Of a stretch of 64,000 nt of DNA, positions 43,802-54,010 are shown piece after piece; the stretch's first letter is position 1; every line of letters begins with the position of its first letter. Below the pieces are notes generated by a model, which saw nothing but the letters and a program-made list of their open reading frames with translations, was not told the origin of the DNA and did not search any database. Location: contig NZ_JANUDY010000006.1 in NCBI RefSeq assembly GCF_024809975.1, forward strand, positions 248,001 to 312,000. Reading direction: 5' to 3'. Both the position numbers and the translations under genes were made by a program. The stretch is from Comamonas sp. BIGb0152. Lineage in GTDB: Bacteria; Pseudomonadota; Gammaproteobacteria; Burkholderiales; Burkholderiaceae_C.

Positions 43802-46492
43802 TTAATTTTTCAAACCCGCAACCAAGCTCGCTGCACGCATGTCCCAGCTGTTCAGGTCGGCAAGTTCAGCTAGGCGCTTTTTGAATGCTTTGTCATCTTT
43901 GGTATTGATGGCATTGTCAATCGCTACGGACAACTCTTGCGCCGAAGCACCATGAAAGACTTCCGGATAGCGCACGCACTCGGCCATATCTGATGTCACC
44001 ACGACAGGCTTTTCTAACGCAAAGTATTCGAACAGCTTCAATGGAGACGTGGTTTTTGCAATATCTCCAGGCTTGAATGGAATGAAACACACATCAAAAC
44101 TCATGCCATAGGCGGGCAGTTTTTTGTAATCTACAGCCCCCAGATATATAACATTATCTGTTTTAGGCAGCTTGTCTATTCCGCCATAATAATCTGGGCC
44201 AATAAAGACAAAACCTATATCACTTTTCTGACTGACCAGATGGGCGATAGTTTCATACCAGAGCCAGGGTGCCAAAGCGCCAAAATAGCCCACGATATGC
44301 TTGAATCGCTTCTTGAAGTTCGTAAGAGAGGCAGGAAGCACTTGCGTCTTGTGCCGAGGGTCACGGTAATGGCGTATATCAACGCCGTTTTGAACCATGA
44401 TGGTTTTATCCGTACCAACGGCGGCAATGGCTTCATCATAGAGTTTCTGTGCAGAAGCAACCACATAATCGGCACCACCAGAGAAAGCAAAATTCTTCAG
44501 CGCCATCAGCCCCTTGATGCTCTCATTCCCAGAGATCTCCGGATCGATATGATCAATATATTCATAGATAATTTTCCCACGGGCACCGTTCTTTAAAATA
44601 TCTTTTACCGAAATTAGCTGGGCTGTGGAATATAGAGAACGAATAACATTATCTATAGTGTCTACTTCATCGCCATTGGTTATCCAGACATTTTTTTCGA
44701 CCTCGCGATACCCATGAACGCCATCTTCCATTTCATCAGTAATCCGATAAATTACCAGATAGCCTTGCCGCGCCATGGCTGCAGCCATATGCTGCGGTCG
44801 TTGATAAAGTGGCACATTCCAGCCTATCGCCGGTTCTTGAACGAATATGCCTTTGTATTGATCACGGCGCGAGAGCACTTTCTGCGAAAACGCTTTCCAC
44901 GACAGGTCATTGTTGGCGGGCGATGACGTGATCGAAGCCGCGGGATGGGCAGATGGATTGACCTTGTTGAGCACGGTTTGGCGCCAGCGCATGGGCAAAC
45001 GCATGAACAAGGGTGTACCCCAACGACTCACAGCGGCATAGCTCAGGCGGAGCGGATGGGTAACACGCCAGGAAGCGGAGTGGTGCAGGTTTTGCATCTC
45101 TCGTTGGTAAGTAGAAACCAGCCGTTGGAGTTGGCTGACCCGCGTTTCGCTGTCATTGATATCCTGTTGCAATTCAGAAAGACGCTGTTGGAGTTCCGCG
45201 ATGTGACTGTCACGCTCCGCAACCAACTGCTTGTGCATGGCCTGCTGCAGGTGCAGCTCAAGCAGCGATATAGCGCTTGCCGGCTGCTGCTGGTATTGCT
45301 TTTGGCGACTGACGGTCTCTAACTTGCTCAAAAAGCCGAGCGTGTTGAGATAGGGAGCATCCTCATTCGACGGCGATTCCTGCAGGCACAGGTGCAAGCC
45401 TGTTAATAGCGAGCGCTGAGGCGGCTTCGCAGCCGCGATGCGCTCCGCAAAAGTGGTCCAAACCACACTTTCTTCAAAACCCTTCCGAGCCCAGGCATGC
45501 AGCTTTTCTACTTCGCCGTAAGCCTGCATGCTGGCAAGTTGCTGCTGGAATGTTTCGCTATCAATGGTGGCAAGGCCTCTTCCCGAGAAGTTGGCTAGAG
45601 ATGCACTCTGGAAAAGTACTTGGTCGAGCACGCCTTTGACACCGTTATATCCCACCAGGACCACCGGTTTGCGCGCCGCGACGCCTTCCAACAAAACACG
45701 GCCCATGCCGGCGATACCCGAGGCACCCGCCATGAGATGACTCACCTCCGCGCTGTTGCCCAGAAAGCTGACAAAGTCACCCAGGCCCCGTTGCTGCAGC
45801 CAAGACTCCAACGCAGGGCGTGCGGGACCATCTCCCGCGATGAGTACGTGGGGTAAACCACTGTCTTTGGCTTTGACACAGAAGTCAAAGATCCCCGGTG
45901 CCTTCGCGTCATCCAGCCGAGAGACGGCCAGCCAAGGCCCTGTCTTGGGGGTGCCATCGGCTTGTGACTGAGGCCGGAAAGACACGGCATTGGGGATGTA
46001 ATGGAGGTCATCTTCGTGGACATAGGCTGCAGCCAAACCTCGAACCTCTGGAGACACAGCGATCACGGCACCGCAATTGGGCAAAACCACATCCTTGAGA
46101 AGCACATCGAAGGTGGGTCCGTAGAAGCTACCTAAGGAGTCGGGCCCATGCAATGTCACTGCATAAGGCACCAGTTCCAACTCTGCGGCAGTGGCAGCGG
46201 CAATGATCGAAACAAAGGGATGGATATGCACACGGTCAATGCCATGCTCCCGAATCAGCCGTCTTATCTGCTCAATAGCTGCCAAACCTTGTTGTGCCGA
46301 TGCCGCAGGCTCCAGCGCAAGCCCCGATGTGAGGGACTTCAGAGCCGGAGGCAGCAGTGTTTTGTCTAGCAGAGAGCCGGTTGCCAGATGCACATCGATC
46401 CCCATGGCAGACAGTTGCTCAATCTCGCCACGAATATGGGTCTCCAAACCGCCTACCGTGAATTGTTGGGTAACGATCAGAATAGATTTCAT
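43802..46492 (-). CDS. Two-domain glycosyltransferase with central coiled coil, 896 aa
   Basis: Starting at ATG 46492, which overlaps the wzt stop as ATGA, the protein has two GT-B-like domains. Domain one (about 1-340) has VTQQFTVGGLETHIRGEIEQL and a donor site near RVLLEGVAARKPVVLVGY. A coiled coil of about 75 residues (about 405-480; AERDSHIAELQQRLSELQQDINDSETRVSQLQRLVSTYQREMQNL) follows. Domain two (about 545-896) has GIFVQEPAIGWNVPLYQRPQHMAAAMARQGY and SPLKLFEYFALEKPVVVTSD. Such fusions polymerise repeat units or set chain length in ABC-dependent O-antigen systems, where a coiled coil can act as a molecular ruler (as in WbdD). The open frame upstream to 46672 is wzt shadow. Confidence 0.85.
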   Translation of the reverse strand: MKSILIVTQQFTVGGLETHIRGEIEQLSAMGIDVHLATGSLLDKTLLPPALKSLTSGLALEPAASAQQGLAAIEQIRRLIREHGIDRVHIHPFVSIIAAATAAELELVPYAVTLHGPDSLGSFYGPTFDVLLKDVVLPNCGAVIAVSPEVRGLAAAYVHEDDLHYIPNAVSFRPQSQADGTPKTGPWLAVSRLDDAKAPGIFDFCVKAKDSGLPHVLIAGDGPARPALESWLQQRGLGDFVSFLGNSAEVSHLMAGASGIAGMGRVLLEGVAARKPVVLVGYNGVKGVLDQVLFQSASLANFSGRGLATIDSETFQQQLASMQAYGEVEKLHAWARKGFEESVVWTTFAERIAAAKPPQRSLLTGLHLCLQESPSNEDAPYLNTLGFLSKLETVSRQKQYQQQPASAISLLELHLQQAMHKQLVAERDSHIAELQQRLSELQQDINDSETRVSQLQRLVSTYQREMQNLHHSASWRVTHPLRLSYAAVSRWGTPLFMRLPMRWRQTVLNKVNPSAHPAASITSSPANNDLSWKAFSQKVLSRRDQYKGIFVQEPAIGWNVPLYQRPQHMAAAMARQGYLVIYRITDEMEDGVHGYREVEKNVWITNGDEVDTIDNVIRSLYSTAQLISVKDILKNGARGKIIYEYIDHIDPEISGNESIKGLMALKNFAFSGGADYVVASAQKLYDEAIAAVGTDKTIMVQNGVDIRHYRDPRHKTQVLPASLTNFKKRFKHIVGYFGALAPWLWYETIAHLVSQKSDIGFVFIGPDYYGGIDKLPKTDNVIYLGAVDYKKLPAYGMSFDVCFIPFKPGDIAKTTSPLKLFEYFALEKPVVVTSDMAECVRYPEVFHGASAQELSVAIDNAINTKDDKAFKKRLAELADLNSWDMRAASLVAGLKN

Positions 46493-47802
46493 GTTCCACC
46501 TTTGATCTCGCTGACCGTGACCTTCGCATCGAGCATGGCAATGCCACTGGCAAGTGTGCGCGGTTGGCTCACGGTGATGACGATGACGTCCGTTTTCCGG
46601 TCCAGGTAACGCATATCGCTGTGAGAGATGGCCTCTGCAATGGCCAAGGTGATGAAATAGGTGCCGGCACAAAGGCTCGCTTCAATCTCGAACTCCACGG
46701 CATAACGGCTACCCTCGCTCGGATGCACAATATTTTTTTCGTGGTACAGCGTACTCGTACCAAATGCACTCACTCCCTCCACGGTACGGATGAGCAGCCC
46801 CGCCTGAATCTCATGGACCGGCTGACGAACATCCACCAGGAAGCGGACTACGAAGGTCTCGCCCGTGCTGCACTTTTCGCAGGGAAGTCCTTGCGTATCA
46901 ACGACGTCCCACCCCGCGATAACGGCACGCAGCCCTGATGTGGCGGCATCTTGAGGGTTGGCGGTAACAGCTCCTGCATTGATGCCCGGTCGATCCGCCT
47001 GCGCTGACCTTGGCAGATCTTGGGACCCGCTTTTATTCGTTTGGTAACGCTGATAGGCCTTCTCGTCCGAATACAGCAGCGCATAGTATTGGTCGACAAT
47101 TTCTTTCGCAGGGCCTATGCCCTGCACTTCACCTTTGTGCAACAAAACCCCCCGCTGGCAGAATTTTTCTACCGTTGCTGTCGAATGCGTCACGAGCAGG
47201 ATAGAGCAGCCGCCTTTGCGCAGCTTTTCAATATATTCAAAGCACTTTCGCTGGAATTTCTCGTCCCCTACCGACAACGCTTCGTCCACAATCAATACCT
47301 GGGGCGAGACACAAGCCTGAACCGCAAAGGCCAAGCGCACGGTCATACCGCTGGAATAGGTCTTGATCGGCTGATCCAGATGATCGCCAATATCGGCAAA
47401 GCTGATGATCTCCTCTAAGCGCTGGTCCATTTCTTGCCTGGAGAACCCGAGAATCACGCCGTTGAGGTAGATATTCTCTCTGCCGGTGAACTCCGGATTG
47501 AAGCCAGACCCCAGCTCTAGCAATGCAGCCAGGACACCGCTGGTATGGACGCTGCCCGTCGTCGGCGTGAGCGTCCCGGCAATGATCTGCAGCAAGGTAC
47601 TTTTGCCACTGCCATTGCGTCCGAGAATTCCAAGGGTCTCACCTTTTTTGACGTCAAAAGAGATTTTTTGCAGCGCCCAAAACTCCTTGTAGTACTGCTT
47701 GCTACCACTAGAAAAGAACTGCAGCAGACGATCCCTGGGCTTTGAATACATCTCGTAGCGTTTGGAGACGCCATCGACAGATATCGCAATTTCAGAGGAC
47801 AT
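46489..47802 (-). CDS. wzt: Polysaccharide ABC exporter ATP-binding protein with glycan-binding domain
   Basis: The 437-residue protein pairs with Wzm. The ATPase domain (about 1-245) has Walker A GRNGSGKST, signature YSSGM and Walker B VLIVDEALSVGDEKF. A C-terminal beta-sandwich (about 290-430) of the Wzt carbohydrate-binding type (ETFVVRFLVDVRQPVHEIQAGLLIRTVEGVSAFGTST) should recognise the capped end of the finished polysaccharide. This indicates an ABC-2-dependent O-antigen with a modified terminus. The ATG at 47802 overlaps the wzm end by 11 bases; a TTG at 47838 is open but unlikely. Confidence 0.94.
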   Translation of the reverse strand: MSSEIAISVDGVSKRYEMYSKPRDRLLQFFSSGSKQYYKEFWALQKISFDVKKGETLGILGRNGSGKSTLLQIIAGTLTPTTGSVHTSGVLAALLELGSGFNPEFTGRENIYLNGVILGFSRQEMDQRLEEIISFADIGDHLDQPIKTYSSGMTVRLAFAVQACVSPQVLIVDEALSVGDEKFQRKCFEYIEKLRKGGCSILLVTHSTATVEKFCQRGVLLHKGEVQGIGPAKEIVDQYYALLYSDEKAYQRYQTNKSGSQDLPRSAQADRPGINAGAVTANPQDAATSGLRAVIAGWDVVDTQGLPCEKCSTGETFVVRFLVDVRQPVHEIQAGLLIRTVEGVSAFGTSTLYHEKNIVHPSEGSRYAVEFEIEASLCAGTYFITLAIAEAISHSDMRYLDRKTDVIVITVSQPRTLASGIAMLDAKVTVSEIKGGT

Positions 47803-48622
47803 CACTAAATCCACTTCTTGTTTTTTGAAACCAAGCAAATCCCAAATACGCGATCGCCACGGAAATCACGGCAACCAAGCTCCACGCGGACCAGTCAATA
47901 CTACGGCCCCAGATCATGACGTTCTGCGCCTGCTCAACCAAGGTAGCCAACGGGTTCATCCTAAGAATGCCACGGTATTTTTCAGGCAATGCTGAAATTG
48001 AATAAAAAATAGGAGTCATAAACATCATGACCATCAGAACAATACCGATGACATGACTCACATCACGCAGATAAACCCCCAGAGAAGAAAGAAACCAGCT
48101 CAACCCTAAAATAATGAAGAGCAAAGGCAGAATCACTACCGGCAACAGGAGCAATGTCGTCTGTGGCAACCCAAAAAATACGGTATAGAACAACAGCCAA
48201 ACTGCGAAACTGATACAAAAATGAAAGAAGGCAGCACCGATTGCAACCACAGGCAAAATTTCCAAGGGAAAAATTATCTTCTTGACATAACCCGTGTTAC
48301 CTGTAATCAACCCTGGAGCTTTGGCAATGCACTCGGAGAAAAAGTTAAAAATAATCAATCCAGAAAACAATACCAGCGCATACTCTGATGTCGACCCTGT
48401 CCCGCCTGGCCAGCGAGATTTAAAAATAATGCCAAATACAAAGGTGTACACCAACAACATCAAAACCGGGTTAAAAAAGGACCACAGCAAGCCCATGAAT
48501 GAGCCTCGGTAGCGGCCGATAATATCCCGCTTGATCAGCTCGATAATCAGGCTAGCATGGGCCTTGATCGAGCGCACAATGGCCATCGGAGACATTGAAT
48601 TTCGGTCATGGAATATGTTCAT
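47792..48622 (-). CDS. wzm: Polysaccharide ABC exporter permease
   Basis: The 276-residue ABC-2 permease has six predicted membrane helices and the N-terminal LIIELIKRDIIGRYRGSFMGLLWSFFNPVLMLLVYT typical of Wzm/KpsM proteins. It moves undecaprenyl-linked polysaccharide across the inner membrane with Wzt. An 84-base gap separates it from manC upstream. The DNA is slightly AT-richer than that of manC. Confidence 0.94.
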   Translation of the reverse strand: MNIFHDRNSMSPMAIVRSIKAHASLIIELIKRDIIGRYRGSFMGLLWSFFNPVLMLLVYTFVFGIIFKSRWPGGTGSTSEYALVLFSGLIIFNFFSECIAKAPGLITGNTGYVKKIIFPLEILPVVAIGAAFFHFCISFAVWLLFYTVFFGLPQTTLLLLPVVILPLLFIILGLSWFLSSLGVYLRDVSHVIGIVLMVMMFMTPIFYSISALPEKYRGILRMNPLATLVEQAQNVMIWGRSIDWSAWSLVAVISVAIAYLGFAWFQKTRSGFSDVL

Positions 48623-48706
48623 AGGAAATTTTTCGTCATCGTATTTGAAGCTTGCACGATGCAGTGAAAATAGACAAAGACCTCACAGGTGTTGTGATGC
48701 CAAGTT

Positions 48707-50185
48707 TCAGGGGCGTTTTTTCTCAAGCTCTGTGGCAGGGATCAGGGAAGCCCGTCCATATGGATCCTCAAACCGAACAATATCGTCCTCGCCCAGGTAA
48801 CTTCCCGATTGCACTTCAATGATCTCCAACGGCACCATGCCCGGGTTGGCCAGACGGTGGACGTGGCCCAGAGGAATGAAGGTGGATTCGTTCTCGCCAA
48901 GCAGGAAGGTCTGGTCACCATTGGTCACCTGGGCCGTACCCTTGACCACAATCCAGTGTTCAGCGCGGTGGTGGTGCATCTGCAGGCTCAGCTGCGCGCC
49001 AGGGTTGACCACAATCCGCTTGACCTGGAAGCGGCTACCACTGTCAATGCTGTCATACCAGCCCCAGGGGCGGTGCACCTTGCGGTGAGCCGATGCAATG
49101 CTGCGGTTTTGGGCTTTTAGCTCGGCCACCACTTTCTTGACATCCTGGGTGCGGGATTTGTCCGCCACCAGTACTGCGTCCGGCGTTTCAACCACCACGA
49201 CATTGTTCAGGCCCACGGCAGCAATCAAACGGCTCTCGGAGAACAGCAAGCTGTTGCTGGTATCGATGGCCAGGGTCTCGCCGCTGCCGGCATTGCCTTG
49301 CGCATCGCGGGGCAGCACATCCCACAGGGCATCCCAGGCTCCCAGGTCGGACCAACCCGCATCCAACGGCACCACGCGCGCGGGCACACCCAGCTCAGGG
49401 CACACCGGCAGCTTTTCCATCACGGCGTAATCGATGGAGTCGGAGGGGCAGGCGGCAAACAGCTCGCTGTGGGGGCGGATAAAATCCATATCCCGGCTGC
49501 TCTGCGCCATGGCATGCTCGCAGGCCTGCAGCATGCTGGGCTGCAGGGCGGCCATGGCCTTGAGCCACTGGTCGGCGCGCACCATGAACAAACCGCTGTT
49601 CCACAGGTACTGGCCGCTGCGCAGGTACTGCTCGGCCAGCTCCAAGGTTGGCTTCTCGGCAAAGCTTTCGATGCCAAACGCACCCTTGCTGTCTGCAGCG
49701 CCTTTTTGGATATAGCCGTAACCGGTCTCTGGGCGGTTGGCCACAATGCCAAAGGTCACCATCGCACCTTCGCTGGCCAGCGGCCAAGCTGCTTCTACCG
49801 CGCGGTGCAGTTGCTCGGGCCGCGTCATGACATGGTCGGCGGGCATGGCCAGCAAAACGGCATCCGGGTCTGCCGCCAAGGCGGCCAAGGTCAATGCGGG
49901 GGCGGTATTTCTGCCGGCAGGCTCCAGCACCAGCTTGGCGTTTGCAATGCCCTGCTCTTGCAGTTGCTGGGCGGCCAAAAAGCGGTGGTCGGCATTGCAG
50001 ACCAGCACCGGTGCGGTTTGCACAATGCTGGGGTGGACGCCTTGCAAGCGCAGCGCCGTGTTCTGCAGCATGGATTGGCCATCGCCAGCCAAGCTCAGAA
50101 ACTGCTTGGGATAGTGCTCACGCGACAAAGGCCACAGGCGGGTTCCACTGCCACCACAGAGGATGACGGGCGTTAGTTTTGGCAT
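48707..50185 (-). CDS. manC: Mannose-1-phosphate guanylyltransferase / mannose-6-phosphate isomerase
   Basis: The 492-residue bifunctional enzyme makes GDP-mannose. The N-terminal nucleotidyltransferase has VILCGGSGTRLWPLSREHYPKQFL (8-31) and the FAEKP sugar-phosphate site. The C-terminal cupin isomerase domain has metal-site histidines in QMHHHRAEHWIVVKGTAQV and the later H-V-H-R-L motif. The length equals that of ManC/CpsB/AlgA enzymes. It heads the export and assembly genes, after DUF2304 by 35 bases. Confidence 0.96.
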   Translation of the reverse strand: MPKLTPVILCGGSGTRLWPLSREHYPKQFLSLAGDGQSMLQNTALRLQGVHPSIVQTAPVLVCNADHRFLAAQQLQEQGIANAKLVLEPAGRNTAPALTLAALAADPDAVLLAMPADHVMTRPEQLHRAVEAAWPLASEGAMVTFGIVANRPETGYGYIQKGAADSKGAFGIESFAEKPTLELAEQYLRSGQYLWNSGLFMVRADQWLKAMAALQPSMLQACEHAMAQSSRDMDFIRPHSELFAACPSDSIDYAVMEKLPVCPELGVPARVVPLDAGWSDLGAWDALWDVLPRDAQGNAGSGETLAIDTSNSLLFSESRLIAAVGLNNVVVVETPDAVLVADKSRTQDVKKVVAELKAQNRSIASAHRKVHRPWGWYDSIDSGSRFQVKRIVVNPGAQLSLQMHHHRAEHWIVVKGTAQVTNGDQTFLLGENESTFIPLGHVHRLANPGMVPLEIIEVQSGSYLGEDDIVRFEDPYGRASLIPATELEKKRP

Positions 50186-50220
50186 TCGGAAATCTCAGCG
50201 AATAAGCTTACGGCAGCGCC

Positions 50221-50574
50221 TCAGCGCTTGTCGTTGGCGGCGTGCTGGTTTTTGATTTGCAGCAGCGCCAGGCTCTGGTTGAGGCGGCGTACCTGGCGCT
50301 CGATGCGGGTGTTGACCATGTCCGCATGCAGGGCCTTGATAAACAAAGCGCCAACGGCACACACCAGCAACAAGGTGGGCGAGTAGCGGATGCCCAGGCC
50401 GTCGGCAAAGTTGTCCAGCAGGCGCGGCCATACCCCCAGCAGCACTGCTAGCAAGGCCACCGCCATCCAGAACAAGCCCAGGCGCAAATACAGCCTGTCG
50501 CCACGGATCAGAAACAGAATGACAGCGGCAAAAAGCACGCCAAGGACTGTGGTCGTTATTTGATAATTGGCCAT
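50221..50574 (-). CDS. DUF2304 family small membrane protein
   Basis: The 117-residue protein has three hydrophobic helices (about 5-22, 32-50 and 66-85), a loop with LIRGDRLYLRLGLFWMAVA and PRLLDNFADGLGIRYSPTLLLV, and a basic C-terminal helix ending in the heptad-like RIERQVRRLNQSLALLQ. This is the DUF2304 pattern. Members usually neighbour GT2 transferases and are thought to help lipid-linked sugar processes; the function is not established. It is the first gene of the polysaccharide cluster. Confidence 0.8.
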   Translation of the reverse strand: MANYQITTTVLGVLFAAVILFLIRGDRLYLRLGLFWMAVALLAVLLGVWPRLLDNFADGLGIRYSPTLLLVCAVGALFIKALHADMVNTRIERQVRRLNQSLALLQIKNQHAANDKR

Positions 50575-50852
50575 TCCAACCTTGATTCACATGGACATAC
50601 CGCGCCGCCCAGGGCTGATGTCCCCACTGGAGCAGTCTTTACTGCCTGAAACAGAAAATTCTTTTACCCCGCTCAAATAGCTTATTTGAACAGCCGCATG
50701 ATTCTACTGTGCAGGCACGCCTGGGAATGCAGCCAAATGTCACTGCTTGGCAATGGGATCCACCTCTGAAATCCTCGGTTACGGTCCTCCTGGGCTGCCG
50801 GTAACTGCCAACTACCGCATAAAACCCCAGTACCCGCCCCAAGGGCCAATCC

Positions 50853-53054
50853 ATGCCACACTCCCCGCCTATGTCTAGTTCTGAATGGGCCCGCAACGCT
50901 GTTTCCGCCTTCGATCGCATGGTGAATGTGGAGGGTGGTTTTCGCTCGCGCCCCGGTCAGCGGCTGATGGCGGAGAAAGTGGCCGAGACCTTTGCCGCTG
51001 CCCAGCTGGGCAAGCTTGAAGAGGACGAAGAGCCGCAGCGGTCGATTGCGGTGATCCAGGCGGGGACCGGCGTCGGCAAGTCGCTGGCTTATGCGCTGCC
51101 TGCGATCGCGATGGCGCTGGAGCGGGGCACGCGCGTGCTCATCTCGACGGCCACGGTTGCGCTGCAAGAGCAGTTGGTCAGCAAGGATTTGCCGGCGCTC
51201 GCCCAGCAGATGGACCAGCCATTCAAATATGCACTGGCAAAGGGCCGGGGCCGCTATGTCTGCAAGCTCAAGCTGGAGCGCCTGGCCAGCGTGGCCCAGG
51301 GCGATGGCGCCGATGGCGCTGAGCCCATCGACGATGACTTCTTCCCCGAAGAAGCCGCGCAAGCACGCCAGGCGCAGCGCAGTCCGCAGGAAAACGCCGC
51401 GCGGCTGCAGTTCTACACCAGCATGGCCGATGCACTGGCCACCCGGGGCTGGGATGGCGACCGCGACAGCCTGGACACACCACCCGAGCCCGAGGTCTGG
51501 AGCCCCGTGGCGGCCGAAGGCAGCTCCTGCACCGGCAAGCACTGCCCGGTGTTTGGCAGCTGCAGCTACTACGAAAAGCGCAAGGACCTGGTGCAGGCCC
51601 AGGTGCTGGTGGCCAACCATGATCTGCTGCTGTCGACTTTGGGCGCGCGCCTGCTGCCCGAGCTGGACAACTGCCTGCTGATCCTGGACGAGGCCCACCA
51701 CCTGCCCGCCACCGCGCTGTCCCAGTTTGCCTGCGAGATGAACCTCAGCCAGCTCACCTGGATCGACAAGCTCGCCAGCCGCGCGCAGCGCGTGGGGGCG
51801 CTGGTTGAAGTCAGCGAGATTGCCGACATCCCGCGCCACTCGGGCCAACTGCACCAGCATTTGCAGGATTGCGCCCGGCTGGTGATGGACGAGTACGGCG
51901 AGGGCATGCGCCAGCAGCTGCAATCGGGCGGCCGTGGCCCTGCGCGTGTGCGCCTGCCCCGGGGCGAGCTACCGCCTGGGCTGGTCGAGCCGCTGGCCCA
52001 GGCCGCCCACCATGCCAGCGCCTTTTTGGATGTGCTGCAGGCCATCTCCAAGGCCTTGCGCGCGCAGATGCGTGACCGACCCGATGAGGCCAAGCGCCTG
52101 TCCACCCTGTATGCCCAGGTCGGCAGCCTGGCCCCGCGCCTGGAGGCCGTGCACGACACCACCCAGCTGCTGCTGCAGGATGCCCCCCAGGGCAGCGTGC
52201 CGGCTGCCAAGTGGTTCACCCTGGATGTCGTGGGCGATTTTGTCGCCATCAAGGCCTATGCCAGCCCGGTAATCCCCGGCTCCACCTTGCGCCACCATCT
52301 GTGGAACCAGGTGCGCGGCGCGGTGCTCACCTCGGCCACGCTCACCAGCGGCGGCCAGTTCGATTTCTTTCTGCGCGAATCGGGCCTGTACAACGACCCG
52401 TCCGTCTCCACCTTGGAAGTCGCCAGCCCCTTCAACTACGCCGAGCAAGGCACGCTGGTGGTGACCGAGACCCAGGCCGACCCACGCACGCCCCAGCAGT
52501 TTGCCAGCGAGATGGTGGATGCGCTGCTCGAAGACCTGGCCCAGGTGCAATCGGGCGGCCTGGTGCTGTTCACCTCGCGCGAGCAGATGCGCCTGGCCGT
52601 TGACGCGCTGCCCACCGCCATGCGCCAGCATGTGCTGGTGCAAAACACCTTGCCCCGCAGCCAGCTGCTGCACCAGCACCGCGAGCGCGTAGCTGCCGGC
52701 CTGCCCTCCATCATCTTTGGCATGCAAAGCTTTGGCGAAGGGCTGGACCTGCCCGGCGCGCTGTGCGAATCGCTGTTTATCACCAAGCTGCCTTTTGCCC
52801 CACCCGATGACCCGGTCGACGAGGCCCGAGCCGAATGGCTGAGAAACTCGGGCCGCGACCCTTTCAGCGAGATCGTGGTGCCCGCCACCGCCATTCGCCT
52901 GGCCCAATGGGTGGGCCGTGCGATACGCACCGAGGTGGACCAGGCCCATGTCTACTGCTACGACAAGCGCCTGGTGCGCACCGGCTATGGCCAGCGGCTG
53001 CTGGCCAGCCTCCCGCCGTTTACCTTGCACCGCCGCACTGCGCAGCCTTCCTAG
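50853..53054 (+). CDS. dinG: ATP-dependent DNA helicase DinG (Rad3/XPD-like, Fe-S)
   Basis: The 733-residue superfamily 2 helicase unwinds DNA 5'-3' and R-loops. It has Walker A GTGVGKS (71-77), DEAH box (279-282), four cysteines that should hold a 4Fe-4S cluster (Cys137, 226, 231, 237), ATVALQEQL motif Ia, FTSRE motif IV, and the C-terminal SFGEGLDLPG and QWVGRAIRTE (motif VI-like). The normal family length is 700-740. ATG 50853 and ATG 50871 are both possible. The 278 bases upstream contain no other gene. Confidence 0.95.
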   Translation: MPHSPPMSSSEWARNAVSAFDRMVNVEGGFRSRPGQRLMAEKVAETFAAAQLGKLEEDEEPQRSIAVIQAGTGVGKSLAYALPAIAMALERGTRVLISTATVALQEQLVSKDLPALAQQMDQPFKYALAKGRGRYVCKLKLERLASVAQGDGADGAEPIDDDFFPEEAAQARQAQRSPQENAARLQFYTSMADALATRGWDGDRDSLDTPPEPEVWSPVAAEGSSCTGKHCPVFGSCSYYEKRKDLVQAQVLVANHDLLLSTLGARLLPELDNCLLILDEAHHLPATALSQFACEMNLSQLTWIDKLASRAQRVGALVEVSEIADIPRHSGQLHQHLQDCARLVMDEYGEGMRQQLQSGGRGPARVRLPRGELPPGLVEPLAQAAHHASAFLDVLQAISKALRAQMRDRPDEAKRLSTLYAQVGSLAPRLEAVHDTTQLLLQDAPQGSVPAAKWFTLDVVGDFVAIKAYASPVIPGSTLRHHLWNQVRGAVLTSATLTSGGQFDFFLRESGLYNDPSVSTLEVASPFNYAEQGTLVVTETQADPRTPQQFASEMVDALLEDLAQVQSGGLVLFTSREQMRLAVDALPTAMRQHVLVQNTLPRSQLLHQHRERVAAGLPSIIFGMQSFGEGLDLPGALCESLFITKLPFAPPDDPVDEARAEWLRNSGRDPFSEIVVPATAIRLAQWVGRAIRTEVDQAHVYCYDKRLVRTGYGQRLLASLPPFTLHRRTAQPS

Positions 53055-53063
53055 CCGCGCCGC

Positions 53064-53972
53064 TCAGTCCGCAGCAGCTGCCTCGCCCGGGCTGCGCAAA
53101 TGCACCCCATCGAGCGACGGCGCCACCAGCGCCGGCAGCGGCGATGCCACCGGCGCGCCAAAGCCCTCGCCGCGCTGCCAGTCGTGCAAAAAGCCTTCGA
53201 TCTCTTGCTGGCTCTGGCCGACAAAATTCCACCAGATCATCACGCCGCCTTCATAGGGCGTACCACCCAGCAAGATGCAGCGGCTGCCGGCGCCGCACTG
53301 CAGATCCACGCTGCGCTGCCCATCGGGCAGGAAGACCAGTTCATTGCTGGGGGCCGGCTCGCCGTTGACCTGCAGATCGCCGTAAAGGCACAGCAGCGCA
53401 TATTCAAAATCAGGCCGTAGTTCCAACGTAGCGTGGCTGGCCTGCTCGGCCTCCATATCCACCGCTACCAAGGGGCTGTGCACCTCGGTAGGCGCCTGCT
53501 GGCCCAGCCAGTCACCCGCCAGCACCGTCATCTGCAGGCCCTGCTCGTGCAGCCGGGGCAGCTGCGGGTAGTGCTGAAAACGCGGCGGCATCAAGCGCTG
53601 CTCCTTGGGCAGCGCAATCCACAGCTGCACGGCATGGAAATCGGGCTTGCCCAGGCTCTCTTCCGAGTGCGCAATGCCCTTGCCGGCCGTCATCAGGTTG
53701 ACCTGACCGGGGCGAATCGGCTGCTCGCTGCCCAGGCTGTCGCGGTGCAGGATTTCCCCTTCGATCATCCAGGTAAAAGTCTGCAAGCAGGTGTGCGGAT
53801 GCGGGCCCACTTGCATGCCGGGCCCGTTCTCAAAATGCGAGGGGCCCGCATGGTCCAGAAAACACCAGGCGCCCACCATGCGCCGGCCGCGCTGGGGCAG
53901 TGCGCGCAACACCGGCACGCCCCCCACATCCGCGACGCGACCGGGGTAATGCCTCAATGCCTTGCTATCCAT
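53064..53972 (-). CDS. Pirin family protein
   Basis: This 302-residue bicupin has the N-terminal pirin signature with metal-binding histidines (GPHPHTCLQTFTWMIEGEILHRDS) and a second cupin near the C-terminus. Pirins act as quercetinases or redox-linked regulators; the exact role here is unknown. The start ATG 53972 has GGAG eight bases upstream; the TTG at 53978 is unlikely. It converges with dinG, whose stop is 9 bases away. Confidence 0.92.
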   Translation of the reverse strand: MDSKALRHYPGRVADVGGVPVLRALPQRGRRMVGAWCFLDHAGPSHFENGPGMQVGPHPHTCLQTFTWMIEGEILHRDSLGSEQPIRPGQVNLMTAGKGIAHSEESLGKPDFHAVQLWIALPKEQRLMPPRFQHYPQLPRLHEQGLQMTVLAGDWLGQQAPTEVHSPLVAVDMEAEQASHATLELRPDFEYALLCLYGDLQVNGEPAPSNELVFLPDGQRSVDLQCGAGSRCILLGGTPYEGGVMIWWNFVGQSQQEIEGFLHDWQRGEGFGAPVASPLPALVAPSLDGVHLRSPGEAAAAD

Positions 53973-54010
53973 AGTCAATCTCCTTCATGGGGGGAACGGC
54001 GGGAGTGGGC

